From positions 1-64,000 of the forward strand of contig JARFXM010000009.1 of the NCBI GenBank assembly GCA_029532625.1: DNA of 64,000 nucleotides. The letters run 5' to 3'. Each line of letters starts with the position of its first letter. Positions within the stretch are counted from its first letter, which is position 1. Of the stretch, positions 54,051-64,000 are shown piece by piece. A program made the position numbers and the translations under genes. This DNA is from Lomentospora prolificans (Eukaryota > Ascomycota > Sordariomycetes > Microascales > Microascaceae). The notes under the pieces were generated by a model. That model ran no database searches. It was not told the DNA's origin and was given only the letters and a program-made list of their open reading frames with translations.

Positions 54051-54573
54051 ATGTCGTTGCAGAGGCGCAAGAACAATATCTATACAACCATTAACTACAT
54101 TGAGAATACAATAATTCCTGAGTCGGCTCGGCTCCAGGCCTCCAATGACAATCTCAGGAATTGCCTGGATGTTGCGGACAAGGCAACGGTGGCGCGCGCC
54201 AAGGACCTCGGCAAGGACCCTCCTCGCGGCGATTTTACGAACGCGGGGTTCCGGTGGGTCCCGGGTGGGTCCCGGTAGTGGCGCCCCGTGGACCATCACA
54301 GCCGTGGGCAAGCCGGACAACTACCCCAGTGGCAACCCCGTCCAGACTATTCACCTCGCCGTGACCAAGAAGGAGTCGGGAATCTCAGGCAACGCTGACG
54401 CAGCGGCATTCAAGCAGCTTATCATTGACACTAGGAATGGAATGGTGCAAGTGCATCATGACGCTAGTACGCTGAACAGGGCAGAGTTGTTAAAAAGCCA
54501 TGTCGAAGCGGCCAAGGCGATGAAGAGTTTTAGACTGAGCATGTGCGATGCAGGCAGTGCTGAGATCCTCTAA
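54051..54573 (+). pseudogene. Hypothetical gene with a frame break at a tandem duplication
   Basis: An ATG at 54051 opens a 75-residue frame (NNIYTTINYIENTIIPESAR, then NLRNCLDVADKATVARAK) ending at 54278. A second frame continues protein-like sequence to 54573 (WTITAVGKPDNYP, DAAAFKQLIIDTRNGMVQVHH). The switch coincides with a perfect 11-bp tandem duplication (unit GGTGGGTCCCG, about 54252-54273). Removing one copy would not by itself put the two halves in the same frame, so another change or splicing is involved. No domain, signal peptide or membrane helix is recognised. Confidence 0.35.
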
Positions 54574-55733
54574 CTTAGCGTCGATCCAATTTACTCGGCT
54601 AAGGGGTCTAGATATGTTTGTGTCATCGAGGTTACTTAGCTGGTGAGATCGGATGCATGATCAATCAATGCGAAGGATAGCCTAGGTTCCTTGTTCTTCT
54701 ATCTAAAACAGAGCACAGCGAGGGAAGTTGCTGGTCCTCTAATACTAGTTCGCTGTCATGTTGTGTCTCTTCACTCTAACGTTGACGACCCTCCCCTGGC
54801 ATTAGGTAGGCAGAGGAAGAACTAAAAGTTAGGATCTGGAATAATCTGATAATCGTTACGACTAAGCAGTCTCTATATCCCTAAAATCACGATAATACTA
54901 TATTAATTTCTCCATCCTCCTGCTAACGCAGATCCTTGCGGGTCCCTGCCCTACTTTGAGTTATCCTGCGATCCATAATTGCTGTGTTCTTATATAGTCC
55001 TTTCACTCTTGGAGATTAGATAGAACACTCAGGGGACGTTTTTGCCCTCCTCTTGAGTCGAAAGTTCCACTCTGTATCTGGCCCGCCCCATTTGTATCTA
55101 TTTAGTTATGTGTCCTCCCTTGGGACGAACTTGACGCGGCGTAAATATACTATTCAGTTCAAGGTTGCGTTAGAATGACTGTTCTATAATTGGGAAAGAT
55201 AGAGGCATCGCGGAGTGATTGGACCGTTACGCACGGATAATAGTCGCTATTGTACTTGACATTCCAGAACTGGATTGGAATCGACGTAGCCGGATGTTGA
55301 TCGTGTACATTGAAGTCGCACAATATCCAGGTCGACTGGCGCTTATCGCTGTCAAAATCTCTAGGCAAATGGATATAGTCGGTATCTCAGCTAAAAGGCC
55401 TAGATAAACACGAAGCTTGTTTGGCAAAGTCGGTAGCGATACGGCTGCTCGGAAACAAGTCCTACATTCTGTTCGTATTCGCTTGTCGTCTCACTGACAG
55501 CTGCGAGGGAAAGATCGTCCTATTACATTATACGCTTATGAACCGCCCTATGCTCCGAGGTATATAATTGCGATACCGCACCTTTAAACTATTCGCCATT
55601 CGACCCTCGGGGCCCACGACTTGTTCTTAACACTTCGCAATCAACCTCATTTGCAATATGGCCCCAGCATAGCATTTCCCATCGAGAGAATAGAAAATGA
55701 CTACCAGCAAACACAGGAATAGCACCGCCAAAC
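54574..55733. other. Intergenic, nothing recognised
   Basis: Small ORFs at 55159-55427 on both strands overlap one another and have no domain. No gene supported. Confidence 0.5.
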
Positions 55734-58054
55734 CTATATGGTCATATCACCAGGTGAAATTTCTATCCCTAAAAGATACTGATCTAAAAGAGCCTGTAGT
55801 ATGGATTAGTCATCAATACAAGTCCTTGACATTTCGCAAACTTACCCAATCAATATTCTCGGATCCGTCTATCATCTGCGACATCGCTCCAGCATGCGGG
55901 AGCTCAGAGTCTAACGTACTATCCATAAAGCTAGGAGTGAAGTCCGAGGTGAAAAAAAGGCCTAAGTCCTTCTCAGTAACTTTGCGGAGCATCAGTTCAA
56001 GAGCTCGGGCAGCAACATGGGCCTCGGGATTGGCGGCGCTATTCACGGCCCAAATGCGTTGAGAGGCTTGAAGAGCCTGGTATTCTCTAGAAAGGAGCTG
56101 CTGATGCTCGCCTCCATCGATCGAAGTGCCTCGTCGCAAGCGCATGTGGACTGATAAATCTAGGCAAAGGACCATGGCGGCCATAAGGAAGTCCTGAATT
56201 TGGAGAGAAAATATCATCCGCCTATCTTCATATAGACGTCCACCCGGCTCACACGCCCTATGCAAATCTGCCTGGCGGTAGAGCAAATCGAGTGCTGCCT
56301 GGATGCAGGAACGGCGCGAGGGATTAAAAACAGGGTTCTGGATATCATAGTTGATGTATCGCCGGTGAAGGACGATAAGGCCTTTAAGGTGGAGAATCTC
56401 TATTGAAGCTCGCTGCCAGATACGAGCAGAGTTGTCAAGGAAAGATCGATTGACATCTCGTCGCTTTAACATGTCTGGGATCGCGTCGTAGACTCGCTTC
56501 ATTTCTGCATCTAGAGCCAATGTTTTGTCATACGTGTGGACGATGAGCGACTGCGTGTGCGCCGCGATTTTTTTAAAGACTGCCATGACACTCGCCTTGA
56601 CAATAAGATAAAGGACAGGCGTGTCCTCGGAGAGCGGCCGAGAAGGCGGCAACTCCGCCATATCGATGCGGAGGTCAGAATGGTCCAAATTCCGTGGGAC
56701 TTGAACATCGCAAAATTCAGTCGGTATCATGCTTGGGAAACCCATCTGAAACGATAGTAACGCGTCTAATTGAAAGATGTTGAGCCAGACCCGTCGCCGC
56801 ATCTCACCATCAAAGGGAGAGATGCCAGCTAGTTTGGTTGGATCGCGGTGGTAGCCCATACGAAAGGCCAGTCGGATGATGCTTCCCATCTCAAACCACG
56901 GATCGACGGATAGTTTATCGTGGTGTAGATAACAGCTCTGGAGATGAAGGATGAATGCTTCGAGCGCGTATGAATTAGCTGTCCCGTATCTACCCAGAAC
57001 AAGGCATTGAATTGCTCTTTGTTGCAAAACCGATATGGGCGGAATCGATTGGTCCGGATCGTTGATACTAAAAAGCTGACGTATGCTTATTGTAATGCTA
57101 AGAATCGAGAACAGTAACCCGACCCAAAGCGGTGATGTTGTTGATGGCGAGTCCCAGAACCTCTCGTACTGCCCAAACATTATGAGTATAAGTTCATCAA
57201 TGGTTCCTGGGCTCTATACTCACTTCGGTTTGAAATTTTCCGGGGTGCACGACGCCTTGGGTAGCGGGTTAGGTCGGCAGAAATCCAGTTCGTGTTGATC
57301 CTAGACTCACCGAGAACCATGAATTGGGAGTTGAAGTACCAAGAGAGCAACATGTCGCATATAGGCTGAGACGGCAACGACGTTAGAATCTCGTCTACAC
57401 TCAACGATTGATCGGAAAACAGCAAGCTAGCATCACCACGACCACCGGCGGAATATGCGTGGTACTGTGGTACAGTGTTTCTCGATCCCGATAGGTGTTC
57501 TCTGACTTCTTTAATATCGTCTAGAATGGACAACCAATGGCTGGGATCAATGTAGTTGACTTGGCCGTCCGTAGTCTCTTGTAGATGAGGTGTTTCAGGA
57601 GTCAGAGGGTATTCATCCGCGCTCGTGCTGCTCGGAGCGGATCCTCGATTCGGTGCCAGGTCGTCTCGTTCGTACCCGGACGAAAACTTACCGCCTTCCT
57701 TCTCGGTGGATTGTATCTCGCTCAAGAGCCTTGACTGAATAACGGCATCGCCGGATATGAAGGATGACACCAAGTTCTCAAGGGTGTTCAGCCTGTCCCT
57801 CAAGTCACGGGGTTTTGAAGGCCCCGGTTTATTTCGGGTGGCATTAGGTGCATATTTGCAAAGTGATGACTTGTCGCGTTTGATGCATGTATCGCATGGT
57901 AGGCCACGATTACATTTGAGCCTATAGGTCAATGAGTATGGAGCGCCACCGGGACTTATGTCGGGCGCGATCCAACATACTTTCGAGTCCGGCATGGCTC
58001 GCACGAGACTGGAGGCCGGTTTCGCTTTTCGACCCTTCTAAGGCTGGTATCCAT
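55734..58054 (-). CDS. Zn2Cys6 transcription factor with fungal TF domain, 699 aa
   Basis: Five exons all agree in phase: 57981-58054, 57311-57921, 57224-57255, 55846-57168 and 55734-55793. The first intron (GTATGT...CTATAG) lies inside the zinc cluster: SCEPCRTRK is joined to LKCNRGLPCDTCIKRDKSSLC, giving six Cys with spacing 2-6-5-2-8. A 32-nt exon (57224-57255) contributes HPGKFQ of the start of the fungal-specific TF domain. The domain continues with YERFWDSPS, GRYGTANSY and AFRMGYHRDP (the usual R-x-GxHRDP landmark). The last 20-codon exon gives ALLDQYLLGIEISPG, the normal C terminus. The protein is nuclear and presumably binds CGG-type sites. It is the nearest regulator to the GMC oxidoreductase 2 kb away. 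Confidence 0.9.
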
Positions 58055-60235
58055 AGCGCTTGGACGTCGGCGAAGCTTCTAGGCAACGGCACGGAAAGTC
58101 TATTGGGCACAGCGGGAAATGCCCAGGGCGTAATCAAGGACTTGGTGCACGCAATTGATTAGGAGACCTCGATGGTGGTTCGCATGAAGCTGAAGACCGG
58201 GGCAATCGTTTCCAACACTGGATCTAAAAATATATATAGAAACCATGGATAAATAGCGGAAGATCCGCGATTTATCAGGGGCGGAGAATCTATCCAGCCT
58301 TCGCTGTCGGTCGCTTCGTCCCTGAGAGTAATTGACCATGCTGGTCAAAGTCGTCGTATCGAGGACCTCGGAAAATGCGGAGATATTAACCCCGCAAGGC
58401 CCATCATGAGCCGCCAGCCAAGCCAGCCTAACCCCGAGCCAATCAGCAGCCGCGATGTTTTCACCAAGCCAGGAGACATTTGCGAGGAAGCTCGTCATGG
58501 ACCCATACATCTCTGAAGATGAAGTTAAAACAGGGGTTTCTTAGACCAGCTAGTATCAAATGAACAAACCCATTAATAGCAAGACCTGCTTACCACACTC
58601 TACAGCTCTGAATCCTAGTCTTAGATTGATAAGAAGTTCAGCTATATTACTAGATGGAGTTGTACTTTCTTATATATACTATGCAAAAACACAGGTTCTT
58701 TTTCGACTGCCCATTATACTGCCTATATATCTGCGGGCTGCATTCATACTTAGGCCGCGTGGGGTAGATATTATCGTAGGGTTAGTGTGCCGTGGCCACT
58801 GATTAGAGCTACAAGCAGGCCGGCGGCTTCGGAGGCTAGTGTTTAGTGATCCATTGGTCACAGGAAAGAAAGGTGCATTCCTTCTGCTCCCCTTAGGAGC
58901 TAGGCTCATCAATTCTTTTTTTGATCTTATTACGGTGAAACCCCTGCCGATAGTTGAAGACGCCTGTCTGGGCTTGCTTGCTTGCTCTGATCAGTAGTTT
59001 CCTGTATCAGAGCCTCCTTATTCAGAAATTTTTCATTCGTCTAGAAGCTGCCACTTTCATACTAAATACATCTTTCTTTTCCTTTCTAAAACTTCGTCCG
59101 ATCAACCTGTGTGCGATTAGTCCCACAGATTATTCGAACGATAATACACAGGCGAAGGCTCTGTCTGAAGTGGCCATTTGGACCTAGCAGGCTAACCACC
59201 TACTGATTTGCTATGACTGACGGCCGAGTAGTGGGTTATCCGACTCCTTGGTAATATCAACAGACTCCAGAGTAGTATCATTGGACTGGTGCTTTATTAG
59301 TCAGGTGCGAGGGATAGACTAGTGTAGATACACTAAAAAGACACATGCTTATCGAGCATCATCCTGAGTTTGACATCTTTCTATCCTAGGAACCAGGATA
59401 TATCCAGGCTGTAGAGAGGTAGTTCTATGCTTTTAGAGGTTACTTCAAATGAGTATCTAATTGCTGAATGAACAGGCTCCAGTTCCCGCCTGTATCCAAA
59501 TCGACCATCACCCATTTAGGGTGCCGCGAAATGGAGAGGAAGGGCTAACTATTACACTTGGGCGTTTCAAGTGCAATGAAAACCAGAATTTCTACAGGGT
59601 TCTCTTATCTAAAAAAACGAGATATCACCCAGGGTGTAGAGAGCTATTCCTTCTAATATTAGCCATGCAAGCATGGCGATGCCAGATTTATGGCTTATCA
59701 TGGTAATAACGCGAATTATATTGGCCTCGGTTTTGTTCGTAATCTAATCAATCCGCTAATTTTGGGACAATAGAGGGCTTACGAGGGCTCGCGTTATTTT
59801 CATTCTTCGCCCCGGTCCTCGCGAGAACGCTTGTGAATCATAGTCTTCTAGCGCCGTCTTGTTCCGCCTAAATCACGAATATCCCTTTCTCGGACCCTAC
59901 AGTCCCTTTACTTAACGGACTACATGAGCTCACCGCGCCTCCGGCGAAGAGATATCATTATCACTTTGGATGCTATCTCTATATAATCAACTATTATGAC
60001 GTTATTTTCCGCGTTGGGTTATGCGTCTCTGAGCTGCGCCGTAAATAGGTGGATTGGTAGACTTTTGAGGCGGTTTACATGTTAAATGCATGTAGCATTA
60101 ATAACAAAGCCGTGACCGGGATGACAAAGCCTTTACGCAACAGAAGTAGAAATAACTAACTCCCTGGCAACAGGGAGGCGCCGGTTCCGGTATCTGTAGC
60201 ATGGTGTGTATAGAAACGACACTCTATAGTATAGC
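58055..60235. other. Intergenic, no gene supported
   Basis: This covers 2.2 kb between the regulator and the GMC oxidoreductase. Short ORFs (58100-58510, 58560-58802, 58954-59187, 59461-59706) have no domain and poor start context. It may include transposon debris but nothing I can assign. Confidence 0.5.
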
Positions 60236-62246
60236 TCACGCATCCTCCAATATGCTCTCTGCTGCCTTCTCGCTAAGTAAGAATGTAGGTAGCACTGGGA
60301 ACGGCCCAGGAGTTCTTGGGAATGCGCTAGCGTCAACAACACGCAAACCCTCGACTCCGAGAACCTTAAACTTCGAGTCGAGAACGGAGCCTATCGAACA
60401 GGTGCTAGTTGCATGGTGGCCAAACACCTGGTTCATGACCCACTCCTTGTCTGCTTCATCATCGCATGATCCGTCGGCAGCCGGGGCCCCATTACATGGT
60501 GGCTCGACAGGTTCGATCGGGCCGATCGGACCCGGCACGCTCGCAAAGACTCTTCGCGCCCATTTAATCGTATCAAGATACGCATCTAAATCCAGTTTTG
60601 AGTCGTTTGTAGCAAAAAGGTTGAAATTAATCTCTGGCGGGTCGCGAGGGTCCGTGGTACGAAGGACGACTGTACCGGATTTGCTGCGAGGGTGAATCTT
60701 TACAGTCGACAACGCGAACGTATCCGGTCCATCAAACGTGACCGAGTCGGTGGGTGGCCAGAAGCCGCGAATGGCAAATGTCCCGCCATTGGCATAGAAG
60801 TCTCTCTCATCAAATGTTGGCGCTGAACTTTTCCTAAAGATCGAGTTGACCTGGCCGAAATTTGTGTAGGGCCCCTCGCCATTCTCCCACAAATCAACGC
60901 AGGGGTCTCCTGGGGCCCCGAAGGTACAAATGGGCGCCTCCGGGTCTGGAGCTGGCGCGCCAAAGCTTTTGGCTGCGCGACCCACGATAGGAACTTCGTA
61001 GTTGTCTTGGAGGTTGGCACCAACTCCGGGAAGGTCGACTCTGACTGGCACATTGAGGCGGCGCAACTCTCGGGCAGGGCCGATACCGGAAAGTTTTAAG
61101 AGCTGTGGAGAGTTAAAGACGCCCGCGGAAAGTATGATCTCCTTCTTCGCAAAGACCTTTCCAACTCTTCCTGTCTGCGTTCCGTTGTTCCGAGGATCGG
61201 CGCGGTACACACTCTGTCCTTCGAGATACTCTAGCCCTATTACCTTGTTCTTTCTGGGTTTGTCAGAGAAAAGGAGCTTGGTCGCAAGGGTGTTAAGTTT
61301 AATAGTGAGAGGATAGGCTTGCGCCGTCTCAAGGATATAATCACGGCTGCTGAATCGACGCCATTTTTCATCGACATGCAGGATCTGACCTGTCACTCCG
61401 ACGTCCTGATCACGGGTCGCAGAGTGCTCATTCACATCCCCGGTGACAGCCGTTAGAATCTCATCCGCGTCGCCGCCGAGGCTTTCATCAATCCGTCCTA
61501 ACACAGTCAAAAGGTCGGTGTATCCGTCCCAAACAGATTGGCCTGCCGAATTAGTGTGGGAATAACCATTGAACCCGTGGCCAGGGGTACCAGGTGGAAG
61601 ATAATGATTCAGTTCCATGTTCTGAAACAAATCGCGCATATGGCCAGGGCTGGGGGCTGATATTAGTATCACGGCTCGTTTACTCAGTCTTGATGTTTAC
61701 CCACTTCCAGGATGCGTCTCCAGTTAAATCCGCAATCATCTGCCAATCACTATCGCTTGGCAGAACCGAACCCATAGCGTTAACGGCCGAGCTGCCACCC
61801 AGAGTCCCTCCTCGGGGATAGTATAAACCCAATAGAGTGGCGCCTGTAGGAGGATCATTGCCGACGTAATAGGTTCCGTCAGGGCGAAGCCAAGTTAGGT
61901 GGTGGTTCTGCAGTGTGCGTTGCTCGTCGTCGTAATTCCGAACAAAGTAGTCCCATCTCATAGTCGTATCCACATATGCAAACGGGAAGAGCTGAGGGAT
62001 TTCGGAATTGAGGTTCGCGCCTTGGTCGTTGCCTGCCTCAACAAGGAGAACGGAATATCCGGCACGAGCGAGTTTACAGGCAACTGGTCCGCCTCCAGGC
62101 CCAGACCCAACAACAATATAATCGTAGCTGTCATTTCGCGGCTTGTCGGCAAGGTTGTCGGAACTGCTCTGGGCAGTGATGGTTTGGGCTAGCCAAAGCC
62201 ATAGGAGAACCGCCGCGTTGGTACGGGAAGTTTGGAGGAATGCCAT
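60236..62246 (-). CDS. Secreted GMC oxidoreductase (AA3-type), 651 aa
   Basis: The exons are 61705-62246 and 60236-61649. The 55-nt intron (GTGGGT, TACTAAT branch, CCCCCAG) restores DASWNPGHMRDLFQN. A signal peptide (MAFLQTSRTNAAVLLWLWLA) is present. The FAD motif VVGSGPGGGPVACKLA lies near residue 45 and the GMC signature YPRGGTLGGSSAVNAMGS follows. The second signature is SAGVFNSPQLLKLSGIG, and the C-terminal part has GHHATSTCSIG and VVDASAFPRTPG. Such enzymes oxidise alcohols or sugars outside the cell and produce H2O2 or reduce quinones. One catalytic His is evident in GHHATSTC. The expected second His/Asn near the end is not obvious (TPGPFPVLP), which occurs in some fungal GMC clades. 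Substrate unknown. Confidence 0.92.
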
Positions 62247-64000
62247 TTCGCGAGATGCACACCTGGCCACAATTAAACATTGATACGACTGTAGGACAAG
62301 AGAGACAAAGCAACGACCGCGACGGGGGGTGTCCCCTTTTAATTATTGCTCGACACCAAGCTCTCCGGTCAGCCGATGCACCTAGAACCGGGGAAGGATG
62401 AGCCATGACATGCTGGCTATTAATGCATGTCCTGCACGTCCCCTGAACACCTGCCAGTGAAAGCTGACAGGATTTCCTCGAGGGAGGGGTAACTCGTACC
62501 TGGCCCTTGTATATATTTTAGCGATGTTGCCCTGCATTCAACACCCCGGACAATATTGGTAACGCGAACCAGACCAGCGCACGAAATGCCTATTTCGGCA
62601 ACATCCGAGGGCCGGCACGTTGAGGGCGGCAATTCCGGAAGGGAACCCCCCTCACAAGCGAGGCCAGTGGATAACCCTATTATGACGAATCAACATGACA
62701 ATGTGTTGATACATCTAAAGCCAGTGCTGCCAAGACAGTCGCCGCGCGCTAATCCTGGCTTGAAGACTATTCAAGACATTACCGAAGACCTCTTCAGCTT
62801 GTTTCTCAGCCTTTGAAGATAGAACACACTAGTGACCCTTGATCACCAAAGTAAAATGATGGAAACTGTAATCCATTTCCCTCTATAAGACAAGAAATGC
62901 CAGGCCGTGGGGCGTCATCTACTCTCCGGCCCCGAAGTGCAGCATTCGTTGACTTGATAGTACCTAGATGCTTTTCTAATAGGAGTATGCTCTTCCTTTC
63001 GCCCCCTGCGACGTCGTTTCCCAATGCTCCTTGCCCTATTATCGGTCAATCAAATCCCAAACTGCTATCGGACGGCAACCGCAAGAGGATGATCATGGCA
63101 ACCCGGTCTTCACGCTCATCAAATTACCACAGTTGTGAGCATTGTGAGCCGTCCTCGCCTGCACAGCGACATTGGATACTTTTCCGGCGACATACGTGCC
63201 CCAAAGACAATCCAGAAACAGGGGCGGATTGAAGAATCCGGTTTTAAGATGGTACCGCTCGGTTCTCAGATGCTATCCAGAGAGAACCATAAGCCATCCG
63301 GCCGAGCATGAAAAATTCACCAAAAACTGTAGCGTTAGGGTATCATCTGAATAGCTTTAGTATCACTCTCCGCCCCGAACTGTCGCTGGATTTGCCTTGG
63401 CAAGAGCTATAATCTAAGCAGCAATTGCATCCAGGCTACGAGCTTCGCTCTGGTGTCAAGCTCTCCCTATCTTCGCACCTAATAGCAAGATCGGTTTAGG
63501 TTATGCTCTCCGAAGACAACTGCTAACTAACAATTATTATTTGCACCCTATCCTTCTACCTAATTGTAAGATTTAGAGAGCCAATAATAGTAGTTTTAGC
63601 TTCTGGCTCTTCTTTTCGTTACCTTTTCTACTCTTCATAAGTATTGCTTCCTTCGCGGCCAGGGTTATAAAAGAGTAGCTGACGTGTGAGTGTCTATATT
63701 AAACGCCACACGAAGTAGGCGGGGTTATCCAGACTACTAGCCATTCTAGTCCACATGCTTGTTAAGAAGGCAAGTATTCAGGTCTCCATATATACTGCTA
63801 AGTACAGATTTTCAGTAATTACTATGGTAATAAGGAGTCGGAACGCCCGTAGTAGCGACTGTATTCTGACTGCTCAGCGGGTGGTCAGCCGCTAGGTCCA
63901 ATATCGAATAACAGAAAAGACAACGATATTATCCCACAGGTAGGATGCTGATCAGTGGGGATCACAGGACGCGGATCAGGTAAGTCAGTCGTGAAGAAAA
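62247..64000. other. Intergenic to window end, nothing recognised
   Basis: Upstream region of the GMC oxidoreductase and further DNA to the end. Short ORFs at 62556-62816 and 62897-63232 lack domains. No RNA gene or repeat was seen. Confidence 0.5.

Noticed and set aside
58100..58510. Minus-strand ORF of 136 aa upstream of the second regulator
   Set aside because: No domain, poor composition, and it overlaps the regulator's probable promoter.
1..64000. CRISPR arrays, bacterial operons, rRNA or tRNA genes
   Set aside because: The window is fungal nuclear DNA. No spaced repeat array was seen, and no tRNA A/B box pair could be folded into a cloverleaf by eye.

Overview
The window is ascomycete filamentous-fungal (Pezizomycotina) genomic DNA. 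Genes carry short 45-110 nt introns with GTRNGT donors and CTAAC/CTGAC-like branch sites. Family content is typically fungal: Zn2Cys6 regulators, a fungal rhodopsin-like membrane protein, a GH55 glucanase, an amadoriase, an UNC93-like transporter, an AA3-type GMC oxidoreductase, NACHT/TPR debris and fungal retroelements. I cannot fix the genus; Eurotiales-like is a guess.

Layout. 31-7373: a complete, apparently young Ty3/Gypsy chromovirus on the minus strand, with two LTRs identical by eye, a 5-bp target duplication, and gag-protease and pol in one frame separated by a single UGA in a readthrough-type context. It also carries an extra spliced gene on the opposite strand encoding a Zn2Cys6 plus coiled-coil protein, and a regular array of inverted CGG half-sites in its LTR. 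7559-11000: a small hypothetical gene, a frameshifted APH-like kinase gene and a TPR fragment. 11181-15863: a seven-exon secreted GH55 glucanase gene with a long Cys-rich tail. 17333-25014: a possible small secreted Cys-rich protein, a small conserved-looking ORF, a solo LTR, a secreted protein and an F-box/LRR-type protein. 25468-30890: a secreted NucA/NucB-like gene, unassigned coding-like sequence and a wrecked NACHT NLR gene. 32208-40054: a CE1 feruloyl-esterase-like gene, a Tc1/mariner relic, a gene-poor stretch, a rhodopsin-like membrane protein and an ABC-transporter C-terminal relic. 42391-51555: the best preserved block, with a Zn2Cys6 regulator, an aldo/keto reductase, a fructosyl-amino-acid oxidase and an UNC93-like transporter. 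52386-54573: two degenerate-looking hypothetical loci. 55734-62246: a second Zn2Cys6 regulator and a secreted GMC oxidoreductase.

How genes may work together. The 42-51 kb block reads as a small catabolic module: amadoriase splits glycated amino acids into amino acid, glucosone and H2O2, the reductase could reduce the dicarbonyl sugar, the transporter could move substrate, and the regulator is divergent from the reductase. The retroelement may carry its own regulatory circuit, with an antisense zinc-cluster protein and matching CGG palindromes in its LTRs. Both ideas are inferences. Exon models were built by hand from splice motifs and reading-frame phase.
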